Position numbers and translations under genes: made by a program. This document shows positions 7,645 to 15,978 of a stretch of 64,000 nucleotides of DNA, in pieces (the stretch's first letter is position 1; the number at the start of each line of letters is the position of its first letter). Location of the stretch: contig DATNEY010000022.1 of assembly GCA_035606665.1 (NCBI GenBank), positions 51,874 through 115,873 of the forward strand, in the 5' to 3' direction. This DNA is from DASUGC01 sp035606665. GTDB taxonomy: Bacteria; Acidobacteriota; Vicinamibacteria; Vicinamibacterales; SCN-69-37. Under the pieces are notes generated by a model. The model did not search any database. It saw only the letters and a program-made list of their open reading frames with translations, and was not told the origin of the DNA.

Positions 7645-8397
7645 TCACTTGCTGCCGATCACGTACCCGAATCGCACAAAGCCGAACGTGAGCAAGGATA
7701 GAAGCGATGAGACGACTCCCTGCACGCACCGCGCATCGACACCGGCATCGCGCAGCGTCGCGGCGTATTGCGTGAGGTGGCGCATGTCCACGATCAGCAC
7801 ACGCCCGCCGGACTTCAGCACGCGCGCGATCTCGCGCACCGCGGTCTGCCGCTCGCCGGCGTTGTAAATGTTGTGCAACGCCATGCTCGAGAGAACGACG
7901 TCGAACGTCGCCTCGGCGAAGGGCATTCGGCGTGCATCACCCGTGTGCACCTCGACCTTGTCGGACACGCCCTCAAGCATCGCGTTGTCGAGCGGAGCGG
8001 ATGGGGTATTCCCGCTGAGATCCTCGGCGTTCCACACGTCAATGCCGACCGCGCCGCCCGTGTCGAGCCGCTTGGCCGCTCCGACCAGAAACAACCCCCG
8101 GCCACATCCGACGTCGAGCACGCGCTCGTCACCCCGCCAGGTAATCCGGTCGAGGAAATACTCGCGCTCGCGCAGCTTGCCGATCTTGCTGTCGTAGATC
8201 ATCCACAGGCCCATCGCGCCGCAACCCAGGCCGGCACCCATCAGTGGCCGGGCGATTGCGGCGATCGCATCGTGCCGCGACCACAGGCCGAGCAGGCGGG
8301 TGATCAGCGAGATGATGCCGAGCGCGGCGACGATGAGCAGATTGCGGACCGCTGACGGCGCGTCGAGGCCATAGTCGGGCTTGCGAACGGCTTTCAT
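7645..8397 (-). CDS. Membrane-anchored class I SAM methyltransferase
   Basis: From ATG at 8397 (preceded by AGGTAGGA) the protein has 250 residues. An upstream extension to 8589 exists but is Ser/Arg/Pro-rich and arises from repetitive intergenic DNA, so I reject it. Two hydrophobic helices come first (about residues 17-37 and 50-66). A Rossmann methyltransferase domain follows, with motif I VLDVGCGRG, an acidic residue after the second strand (GIDVW) and a DVVLSSMALHN motif IV. It belongs to the Methyltransf_11/25 type. The substrate is unknown; the membrane anchor suggests a lipid, quinone or membrane-associated substrate. It lies downstream of the ADOP gene on the same strand. Confidence 0.85.
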   Translation of the reverse strand: MKAVRKPDYGLDAPSAVRNLLIVAALGIISLITRLLGLWSRHDAIAAIARPLMGAGLGCGAMGLWMIYDSKIGKLREREYFLDRITWRGDERVLDVGCGRGLFLVGAAKRLDTGGAVGIDVWNAEDLSGNTPSAPLDNAMLEGVSDKVEVHTGDARRMPFAEATFDVVLSSMALHNIYNAGERQTAVREIARVLKSGGRVLIVDMRHLTQYAATLRDAGVDARCVQGVVSSLLSLLTFGFVRFGYVIGSK

Positions 8398-8721
8398 GGG
8401 CGCGGCGATCCTACCTGAAGGCGCCAGTTGCGCGCTTCCGGCTTTTCGAGTCTGACGATGAGCTGCAGGGCTCGTCTCACTCCGCTCTCGCGGGCTCGCT
8501 TCACGCTCGCTCGGTGCCGGTGGTGAACTCAGGTGCTCGGTCATCGGCGCTACACGTGTCAGTCTTCGGACGCGATTCGCATGGTCCATATGGAGTCGGG
8601 TTGAGGGGTTTCAGGCCGGATTAAGCGAACGAGCGGTCAGCGAGTGAGCCTCGCGAACGGAGTGCGACTTGTCTAAGCGCACGTCACCGGAGACGAGTCG
8701 CACGAGAGAGCGAGTCAGGGG

Positions 8722-8742
8722 TCTGGGGACGAAGTCCCCAGA
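8722..8742. terminator. Strong hairpin, dispersed GGGGACGAAGTCCCC type
   Basis: TCTGGGGAC (8722-8730) and GTCCCCAGA (8734-8742) form a perfect 9-bp stem with a GAA loop just after the ADOP stop on the minus strand. The 14-nt core recurs at 44699-44712 next to another FtsX-permease gene. There is no U-tract, so termination is inferred. Confidence 0.55.
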
Positions 8743-8753
8743 GTGAGGGCGAC

Positions 8754-11393
8754 CTATTCCGCGCGCAACGCCGCGATCGGATCCACTCGCAGTGCCCGCC
8801 GCGCCGGGACGATGCACGCGAGCAGACAGACGGCGAAGATGATGGGCCCGACCGCGATCAATCCGAGGGAAAAGCCGACCGGCAGCTCCATGAGTCGCGA
8901 GAGCCCAATCGTCAAGAGGGCACCGAAAACGGAGCCCAACGTCAGCTGGATCAGCGGGCGGCGCAGAATCGTGACGACGACGCGCGATCGCGGTGAGCCG
9001 AGCGCCACGCGAATGCCGATCTCGCGCGTGCGGCGCGACACCGCAAACGACATCACCGCGTAGAGGCCCGACAGCGCCAGTACCAGCGCCGCGACGCTGA
9101 CCATGCCGATCGCCGCGACGACGTAGTTGATGGTCTTCACGCCGTTCGCGGTGACAGCGGCGAGCGTCTGGACGTCGCCGATGCGCAGGGCCGCGTCGGC
9201 CTTCGCCGCGCTGGCGCGGAGCGCATTCGTCGCGGCGGTCATGTCGCCGGTGACGAGGCCCGCGATCCGCACCGACGAGACCGCATGCAGATTGAGCGGC
9301 AGGTAGATGCCCGCGTCTTTGGGCGGAGCGCCCATGCCGAGGTCGCGCACGACGCCGACGATTTCGATCCACTGCTGCTGCGGTATCAGCTGACCACCGT
9401 TCGAGCTCGAGCGGTATTTCAGGCGGCGCCCGATCGCACTGCGGCCGCCGAGGACGTTCCTGACGAACGACTCGTTGACGACCGCGACCCGCGCAACATC
9501 CGCATTGTCGGCGTGGACGAGCAGACGGCCCGCGATTGGTAGAGCGTCGAACGCCGCGAAAAAGTCCGGTTCGACCGCGGCCGTGCTGACGAGATGCGCG
9601 CCAACGAGCGTCTCATCGGTGGGCCCCTCGCCGCCCGTTTCCACCTCGATCATGTGGTGGCCGTTCCACATCAGCGGCAGGCGATCCGCCAGCGCGACGC
9701 GCGCGATACCGGAGGTCGCGGCGAGATCCTCGCGCACACGGCGGACTGCGGCTTCAAACCTCGCCTCCGTCATCTCGCTAGCGCTGCTGAGCTCCGCCGT
9801 CAGATAGCGATTCGTCGGCACGCCGATCTGCCGCGCTTCACTCCGCCACGCCGCGGTCTTGACGATGAACGCGATCGCGGGGAACGTCGCGGTAACCGCG
9901 ATCTGGGCGACGATCAGCACGGTCCAGATGCCGCCGAACTTCAGGCCGCCGCCGCCCGCGGTAGTCTCGCGCAGGCGCGACGACACGCCGCGCGTCATTT
10001 TCATCGCCGGCAGGATGCCCGTCACCAGCGTCGCCGCAATCGCGAGGCCGACGCCATACGCGATCGACATCGGCGGCAGCGTCGACGTGATCCAGAACGG
10101 CAGGAGCTGGCCGCCGTTTGCATCGAGGACGAACGCCGTCAGGCCCCAATGCATCACGCGTTGCGCGATCGCGAGGCCGGCGATTGCGGCAAGGAAGCTC
10201 AGCACCGACGCTTCGGCGACGAACTGACCGATGAGCCGCGCGCGGCTGGCGCCGAGCGCGGTGCGAACGACGATCTCGGACTCGCGGGTCGCGGCGCGCG
10301 CGAACATCAGCAGCGCGACGTTGCCGCTCACCAGCAACACCATCAGCGCGATGACGCCGTTCATCGACGCGAGCAGCCCGCGTTCTTCCGGATCGTTCAT
10401 CTCAGACCAGGTCGCCGGTTGGACGCCGGCGACGAGCGACGCGTGCGTCGCCGGCCAAGCCGCCGCGTGCTGCGCGCTGAGCACCGCGAGCTCGGCGTTC
10501 GCCCGTTCCGGCGTGACACCCGGCCTCATCCGCGCCCAGATGCTGACGCCGATGCCCGCGCGCGGCTGCACGGCGCTGACGCTAATCTTCAGCGGTTGCC
10601 AGACTTCGTGGATCGACGGGAACCGGAAGGCCGCCGGCATCACGCCGACGACCGCGGTCGGCACGTCGCTGATGAGGACCGTTCTGCCAAGGAACCCAGG
10701 ATCGGCGCCGAATCGATCGCGCCAGATCCGCTCACCAATCATGACGACCGGCGGCGCGGCTGCGCTCGCGTCCGCGTCCGTCAGCGTCCGTCCCAGGATC
10801 GGCGCGACGCGCGTCATCGCAAACGTCGACGCTGTTACTTCGGCGACCGAGATCGGCTCGACCAGTCCGTCGCCCATCAGCAGGTTGCGCGCCATGTCGC
10901 GTCCCGCGGCCACGTCAGTGAGCGTCGTCGTGCCGCCGCGCCAGCGCAGGAAGTCTGCGATGACGCGCGATTCGGGTTGACTGGCGGCGCGGTCGTGGTG
11001 CTGCACGATGACGATCTCGTCGCCGTCTGGCAGCGGCATGCGCGGCCACAAGAACAGCGAGATGAACGCGAACGCCGCGGCGCCGATGGCAATCGCGAGC
11101 GCGAGTGAGCCGCTGCTGACGAGCGTCAGCACGGGGTAGCGGAGCATCATCCGGAAGGCGAGTTTGAGATCAATCCAGGACACTGCTACCCGTAGAATAC
11201 GCAGCCGCCCTATCAACATTAGCGTGATGTCCATTGTTTCGAGCGTCGTCAGCAGCGTCGCGACGACGCCGCCGCGTCTGGCCACGCGGGCGCGATGCGC
11301 TTCTTCGAGATCGCCGAGCAACACGTCGGCTTCGGCGCCGGTCGCGCGCGAAAGCCGGCGAAGCAGGGCAGCGGCCCAGCGCGGCGCGGTCAT
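8754..11393 (-). CDS. ADOP-family FtsX/MacB-type permease
   Basis: This 879-residue protein has the two-block layout of acidobacterial duplicated orphan permeases. A short cytoplasmic prefix contains LLGDLEEAHRAR. It is followed by a transmembrane helix (about 88-112), a periplasmic MacB-like core domain and FtsX block 1 (about 345-460, with RESEIVVRTALGASRARL). A second helix and core domain lead to C-terminal FtsX block 2 (RRTREIGIRVALGSPRSRV...), ending DPIAALRAE. No ABC ATPase is encoded nearby, as is usual for this family. Its ATG overlaps the stop of the PadR gene by 4 bp, so the two form an operon. The transported substrate is unknown. Confidence 0.9.
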   Translation of the reverse strand: MTAPRWAAALLRRLSRATGAEADVLLGDLEEAHRARVARRGGVVATLLTTLETMDITLMLIGRLRILRVAVSWIDLKLAFRMMLRYPVLTLVSSGSLALAIAIGAAAFAFISLFLWPRMPLPDGDEIVIVQHHDRAASQPESRVIADFLRWRGGTTTLTDVAAGRDMARNLLMGDGLVEPISVAEVTASTFAMTRVAPILGRTLTDADASAAAPPVVMIGERIWRDRFGADPGFLGRTVLISDVPTAVVGVMPAAFRFPSIHEVWQPLKISVSAVQPRAGIGVSIWARMRPGVTPERANAELAVLSAQHAAAWPATHASLVAGVQPATWSEMNDPEERGLLASMNGVIALMVLLVSGNVALLMFARAATRESEIVVRTALGASRARLIGQFVAEASVLSFLAAIAGLAIAQRVMHWGLTAFVLDANGGQLLPFWITSTLPPMSIAYGVGLAIAATLVTGILPAMKMTRGVSSRLRETTAGGGGLKFGGIWTVLIVAQIAVTATFPAIAFIVKTAAWRSEARQIGVPTNRYLTAELSSASEMTEARFEAAVRRVREDLAATSGIARVALADRLPLMWNGHHMIEVETGGEGPTDETLVGAHLVSTAAVEPDFFAAFDALPIAGRLLVHADNADVARVAVVNESFVRNVLGGRSAIGRRLKYRSSSNGGQLIPQQQWIEIVGVVRDLGMGAPPKDAGIYLPLNLHAVSSVRIAGLVTGDMTAATNALRASAAKADAALRIGDVQTLAAVTANGVKTINYVVAAIGMVSVAALVLALSGLYAVMSFAVSRRTREIGIRVALGSPRSRVVVTILRRPLIQLTLGSVFGALLTIGLSRLMELPVGFSLGLIAVGPIIFAVCLLACIVPARRALRVDPIAALRAE

Positions 11394-11716
11394 ATCTTCA
11401 CTCCGTGCGTCATCGCGTGGATCGCAGTCATCGTCGCGCGCACGGCGGCGACGCCGTCGGGGGTGGGCGTGACCACACGCCGCGGTTTGCCGCCGCGCTC
11501 GGGTCGCGGGTCGCCGAGCGCGGTCGTGAGGAGCCCCTTGTCTTCGAGACGCTGCAGCGTCGTGTAGACGTTGGCGCGCCGGACGATGCGCCCGGTTCGC
11601 TCGCTGATGTCGGCGGCGATCGACACGGCGTGGGCGTCGTCGTCGAGCCGCATGGCCGCGACCAGGACCATCAGTTCGAATTCGGCCAGAGTGGCCGCCG
11701 CCGAGGTTTTAGTCAC
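11390..11716 (-). CDS. PadR-family transcriptional regulator
   Basis: This 108-residue winged-helix protein contains the LAEFELMVLVAAMRLDDDAHAVSIAADISERTGR segment and the NVYTTLQRLEDKGLL recognition helix and wing of PadR proteins. The C-terminal dimerisation helix is short. The start is taken as GTG at 11716 (VTKTSAAATLAEFE), which aligns with the family; an upstream frame to 11845 is dismissed because it runs through a tRNA fragment. The start codon lies inside the palindrome TAGTCACAATGTGACTA, so autorepression of itself and the coupled ADOP gene is likely. Confidence 0.88.
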   Translation of the reverse strand: MTKTSAAATLAEFELMVLVAAMRLDDDAHAVSIAADISERTGRIVRRANVYTTLQRLEDKGLLTTALGDPRPERGGKPRRVVTPTPDGVAAVRATMTAIHAMTHGVKI

Positions 11717-11726
11717 AATGTGACTA
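11710..11726. promoter_or_regulatory. Putative PadR operator over the padR start codon
   Basis: The palindrome TAGTCACAATGTGACTA has 8-bp arms around a single central base and overlaps the GTG start at 11714-11716. PadR repressors usually bind such short dyads at their own promoters. Binding here is inferred. Confidence 0.7.
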
Positions 11727-11777
11727 TATTTCAAAAACAGGTTGTCTGGGATCCGTGCGTTTTGCTTCCTCCTAATC

Positions 11778-11818
11778 GTGCTTAAGATCCTGAGTTCCCA
11801 AAAGGAACGTGTGGGTCC
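11778..11818 (+). repeat. Truncated, diverged tRNA-Leu 3' part (fragment 4)
   Basis: The sequence gtgcttaagatcctgag...aaaaggaacgtgtgggtcc aligns with fragments 1 and 3 from the anticodon arm to the start of the T arm, then stops matching. The variable arm has a different but still paired stem (GTTCC/GGAAC), suggesting that this copy comes from a different tRNA-Leu or was once functional. Confidence 0.6.
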
Positions 11819-11857
11819 TTGGCAGCCAACGCTGGATGGATTCACGAGAGGGATGTC

Positions 11858-13930
11858 ATGGCGCTGATCGAAGTGCAGGTTCGAACGGACCGACTATGCA
11901 AGCTGATCGAAGGCGAGATCAACAGCCGGCCGCTGGATGGTCCGTCGATCGATCACCCGGCAATCGCGGGAAAACTACTCGAACGGATCGAGTGCAAAGA
12001 CTGCCAGTTCACCGAATCATGGGCAGACGACGTCGTCGGGTTTGAGAGCAAGTTCGTGTTTTCCTACTACAACTCCCTGGTAACGGAGGTGAGACCGGCA
12101 GGTTCTTTCGGTCTCGGTAGCCCGTCGAATATTGAAACAGCGGTGTACATCGGTCTTCGCATGAATGGGGACGGCGGCATCTGGCGGATCGAGTACGAAT
12201 TGTTCCTCGCGCGCGGGGTGCTGTCCTTCCGCAAAGGCGTCTTTCCGATCGGCGTGCCGAGCGGTATCGCAATCGCCGCAGCCGCGCTTACCGGCTCCGG
12301 GCAGTTTGTCTCTGTTCGAATCGCGACTGACGCTGGTGATCTTGGGGCGACCGTGGTGAACAAGCTCGGTGCGGCGGAGTGGTGCCAGATAGTCCCAGGG
12401 GAACTGGCCGCCGAAGAGATCCGAAAGGTCCTCGATGCCGCGCTCGACGACGCTGTCCGCCCGCCTCCGCAGCCCGAGGCGTGGGAGTGGTGGAAGCCAA
12501 AACCCAAACACAAGGAGCTCCGTAAGGAAGGGGCGGCCCGATCCGCCTGGTTCCCGGCGCTGAGATACGCGGTGGCCCAAGGGGATATCACAGCTGTGGA
12601 CGCTTGTCCGATTGCGGACATCGACGTCGACATCGAAGTGACGTTGACTCTGACGCCTCTGCCAGCGGCCGGAAACGTCTTACGGATGGTCGCAAGACTG
12701 AGTTGGGACGCAGACTCGACCTGGTGCTCCGTTGCTACCGGTGCCCTGTTGGGTTTTCCGGTTGGCATCGCGGTCGCCGTGAGAGCTGAAGACGAGGTTT
12801 CCGAGACGATCTTAGGCCAGAGGATCGGCACTGGAGGCTTCAGAGAAATCGCGAGAGACGATGATTCGATCACGTTCGAGCAGATCGCAGCGCCGCCGCC
12901 CCCGCCATCCCGCGAGTTCGAGATCACTTCGCTCTCGATCACGACGGAGGGAATACGGACAGAGGGCACGATATCGCCAAAGGTGCCCGCGGCCCTTCAG
13001 GGAGAGGCGACCCCTCCAATGGCAGGGCTGTCAATCGACTGCAATATCCGCTCAGTCGGTCTGAGATTCAATCCTGCTGAAGTGCTCCTCTGGAGCGTAC
13101 CCGGCGACAAGAAACGCCCAGACGTCAAGCCGAAGCCGTTCGTCTTCGTAAATGAGGTGAGTTTCGATCCACCGGGCGCTTGGAAGATAGAGGCGAAGGA
13201 CCTCCTCAAGTCCGCGGCGGCCTCAACGCCCGGGGATGTACTCCTCGTACTCAGGGACCCCGACACTGGTAGAGTGCCTGCCGGTACCGCCACGTCGATG
13301 TACCTCCCGACCAATCTCGGGGTGCGTTGGGTAGACCTGGGAAGAGTTCCGGTCATGGATCCCGAGTTGCTGGTTGGCGCCAAGCGGCTCATGAATAGCT
13401 ACTGCGATTCGATCACGAACCCCTGGGCTCAGGGGTTCACGAAGCTCGAATGGGTCGACCCGTTGGTTGATCCGGACTACGAACACCGCGAACGTTTTCG
13501 CTTCTGGGCGATCGGCCTTCGGGACTTGCCTCGAGAGGCCCGCATCGAGTTCGTTGCAAGCAGTGCGGATGGTACGGAGCGACCGGTGGGCGTGGTCGAG
13601 GGCATGAAGGACGCTGTACTCGAGGTGCTGACAAGTCCCAAAGAGTCCCTCGCATTTCGAGTCCTGAACCCGTTCTCCGCACCCAGGCCGACTGTTGCGA
13701 GGGGCTGGTTTGTACCGACCCGCGGGGTGGCAGATCATGGCCAGTACGCGAACAACCAGATAGCGACACGCCGCGTGAACGCTGATAGTGCGTCAAGGAG
13801 AGTCCTGGAGCTTGGACCGGCACGCGTTCACTGGGGGACCGCGACGCGGCTCAAGAACGGGGAACGGCTTTTCAAGCATGGCAAGCAGGTCTTCGTAGGA
13901 GTTGTCAGAGGAATTGAGCGCATCCAGTGA
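11858..13930 (+). CDS. Large hypothetical protein, first gene of a six-gene cluster
   Basis: This 690-residue soluble protein starts at ATG 11858 (GAGAGGGATGTC upstream). No signal peptide or membrane helix is evident. Residues 1-200 and about 225-345 look like two related halves, each with long amphipathic strands and a G-x-P-x-G-I-A-x-A segment (VFPIGVPSGIAIAAAAL; LLGFPVGIAVAVRAE). They are separated by a proline-rich linker with EWWKPKPKH. A PPPPP linker near residue 347 leads to a beta-rich C-terminal region. I do not recognise the family. Its stop overlaps the GTG of the methyltransferase gene, so the cluster is translationally coupled. Confidence 0.7.
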   Translation: MALIEVQVRTDRLCKLIEGEINSRPLDGPSIDHPAIAGKLLERIECKDCQFTESWADDVVGFESKFVFSYYNSLVTEVRPAGSFGLGSPSNIETAVYIGLRMNGDGGIWRIEYELFLARGVLSFRKGVFPIGVPSGIAIAAAALTGSGQFVSVRIATDAGDLGATVVNKLGAAEWCQIVPGELAAEEIRKVLDAALDDAVRPPPQPEAWEWWKPKPKHKELRKEGAARSAWFPALRYAVAQGDITAVDACPIADIDVDIEVTLTLTPLPAAGNVLRMVARLSWDADSTWCSVATGALLGFPVGIAVAVRAEDEVSETILGQRIGTGGFREIARDDDSITFEQIAAPPPPPSREFEITSLSITTEGIRTEGTISPKVPAALQGEATPPMAGLSIDCNIRSVGLRFNPAEVLLWSVPGDKKRPDVKPKPFVFVNEVSFDPPGAWKIEAKDLLKSAAASTPGDVLLVLRDPDTGRVPAGTATSMYLPTNLGVRWVDLGRVPVMDPELLVGAKRLMNSYCDSITNPWAQGFTKLEWVDPLVDPDYEHRERFRFWAIGLRDLPREARIEFVASSADGTERPVGVVEGMKDAVLEVLTSPKESLAFRVLNPFSAPRPTVARGWFVPTRGVADHGQYANNQIATRRVNADSASRRVLELGPARVHWGTATRLKNGERLFKHGKQVFVGVVRGIERIQ

Positions 13931-14718
13931 CGTCAGGGCGGTCAGCCCAGACTGCACTGGCCACGAACCGGAAAGGCTGGAACCACGTCGCGAAGTACTT
14001 TCACGGACGCACGGCGCTACCGGAGTACGGGCCGCTGGCGCCAACAGAAGACACCCTCAGGCTCCTTGACGATCCGGCCGGCGCGTGTGTGCTGGAGCTC
14101 GGATGTGGAAGTGGCCACTCGCTGCGCTACCTGGCCGGCCGCGGCGCACGTGAACTCTGGGGCCTCGATTTGTCATCGACACAGATCGCGTTCGCTGAAG
14201 AAACGCTCCGGCCGTTTGCATCGCGCGTGCGACTGATCGAGTCTCCGATGGAGGTGGACCCTGGAATCCCGCACGGTCACTTCGATCTCGTGTTCTCCAT
14301 CTATGGGCTCGGGTGGACGACCGACCTGCCGGAGACGATGAGACTCGTGAGCGCGTACCTGCGGCCAGGGGGAAGCTTCATCGTGAGTGGCGAACATCCC
14401 GCCTACGGTTGCCTCGAATGGAACGGCACGCAGTACGCGATCGCCAGACCGTACTTCAAGGAGGGCCCGACCGAGCACGCGTCGTGGAAAGGCGTGCCGA
14501 TCGTCATCCAGCATCAGACGCTCGCCACTTTCGTTGGTGAGTTGGTCCGTGCTGGACTGCAGCTCGAAGCTCTCCTGGAGACCCCGCTCGATCCAGCTGC
14601 GGTGAAACCCGAACACGCGGACCCTGCGCGTTGGTACTCGGTCGCGCGGGCGCAGGCCATGCCGACGACCCTCATTATCAAAGCGCGTAAGCCGCTCGCC
14701 CAGGCACGGCATCGATGA
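13927..14718 (+). CDS. Class I SAM-dependent methyltransferase
   Basis: This 263-residue protein has motif I VLELGCGSGHSLRYLAGRG (about residues 55-73), motif II around LWGLDLS, motif IV DLVFSIYGLGWTTDL and the post-motif YLRPGGSFIVSGEHP, typical of Methyltransf_11/25 enzymes. The GTG start overlaps the previous stop, and its own stop overlaps the ATG of the WG-repeat gene, so it is embedded in the unit. The substrate is unknown. It could modify the peptide or protein products of neighbouring genes or a small molecule. Confidence 0.85.
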   Translation: MTSGRSAQTALATNRKGWNHVAKYFHGRTALPEYGPLAPTEDTLRLLDDPAGACVLELGCGSGHSLRYLAGRGARELWGLDLSSTQIAFAEETLRPFASRVRLIESPMEVDPGIPHGHFDLVFSIYGLGWTTDLPETMRLVSAYLRPGGSFIVSGEHPAYGCLEWNGTQYAIARPYFKEGPTEHASWKGVPIVIQHQTLATFVGELVRAGLQLEALLETPLDPAAVKPEHADPARWYSVARAQAMPTTLIIKARKPLAQARHR

Positions 14719-15873
14719 TGACGCGCGTTCTCCTCGTGGCACTCGTCGCTTCGACAGCGGTGGCCCTCGCTGATGGCAATCAGGGCGACGTCAACATTCG
14801 CCCCGGGCGTGAGCGAGGTACGGCTGGCCCGCTGCCGGTTCGGCGCTCAGGACAGTGGGGCTACGTGAATCACGCCGGCGAGCCGGTGATACCGCCGCAA
14901 TTCGAGGAGGCGGGACGAAAGTCGGGCCGCGGTGCGTCGAAACGGCGCATGGGGCTACATCGATACCGAAGGTACCACCGTGATCCCCTCTCGGTTCACT
15001 TCCGCGGATCGTTTCTCCGACGGGTTGGCGAGTGTGCGCTGGCGCGAACAGGGGAAGGCCAGTGATCCATCCGGCTACATCGATCGGACGGGTCGCATTG
15101 TCATCAAGTGCGACGGGGACGACGCGAACATTCGCATGACGGCCCAGCGGTGCCAGGGGAAGTTTGCCGACGGGTTTGTCATGGCGGAGGTTGAGATCTT
15201 TCGTTGTGCCGATGAGCCGGGGAATCCGAAGCAGTATCCGTGCAAAGGGCAGTGGATCAATCGCATCGGTTTCTACGACAAGACGGGCCGCCTGGCCATT
15301 CCTGGGCCGTACTGGTCCGCAGGTGCTGTGAGCCGATTCGTTGACGGACTGGCTGGTGTCCAGGTTTTTGGCACGAACCAGAAGGGTTTCATCGACACAT
15401 CGGGCCGATGGCTGATCAATCCCCAGTTCGACCAGGTCACGTCGTTCAGCGAGGGACTGGCGGCAGTTCGGACAGGTCCCGCTGGGTGGGGTTTCATCAA
15501 CAAGCGCGGTGACTTCGTGATTCCAGCGCAGTTCGTCAGCGTGAACTCCGCAGGGTTTTCTGGCGGCCTGGCGGCCGTTTCCGTCGATGGCAAGCAGCAC
15601 GGATACATCGACCGCTCCGGAAGATTCGTGATCCAGCCTCGCTTCAAGGACGCAGGACCGTTTTCTGAAGGACTCGCGCTGGTGTGCTGCGACGAGGACC
15701 GTCTTCGTTACATCGATATCAAAGGCAACTGGGCTTTCGACCTGAAGCTTTCCGGAACCGTCTGGACCGACTCGTTCATCGACGGCGTCGCACTTGCCGA
15801 GCTTGAACGTGGTCAGCTTGTCTACATTGATCGAACGGGCCGTATCATTGCGCGCAGGGACGATTCGAAATAG
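14715..15873 (+). pseudogene. WG-repeat secreted protein, interrupted by a frameshift
   Basis: The first frame (14715 to about 14920) gives a signal peptide (MMTRVLLVALVASTAVALA) and one WG repeat (GQWGYVNHAGEPVIPPQFEEA). The matching continuation is in the next frame, from roughly 14920 to 15873: AAVRRNGAWGYIDTEG... with six or seven further repeats of the G-[WYF]-[IV]-[DN]-x-x-G-x-[WFV]-[VI]-I-P type. Joined, this would be about 385 residues. WG repeats form beta-rich binding surfaces. The break near 14918-14925 is one extra or two missing bases. Either the gene is broken or the assembly contains an error. The ATG overlaps the methyltransferase stop. Confidence 0.8.
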
Positions 15874-15978
15874 CACCCCGCCAATTCACCAACGCCCGTA
15901 TCTCTTCACTTCAGACCGCGAAGTTGATTTGCTCGACGCGAGGTGGTAAATCAACTCCTCCCAAACTGGAGGTGCATC

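Noticed and set aside
8398..8589. N-terminal extension of the membrane methyltransferase
   Set aside because: Ser/Arg/Pro-rich segment from repetitive DNA; a ribosome site precedes ATG 8397.
9594..11108. Long plus-strand reading frame
   Set aside because: Arg/His/Asp-rich shadow opposite the well-supported ADOP gene.
11717..11845. Longer N-terminus of the first PadR regulator
   Set aside because: Would translate the tRNA-Leu remnant and the operator; PadR homology begins at the internal GTG.
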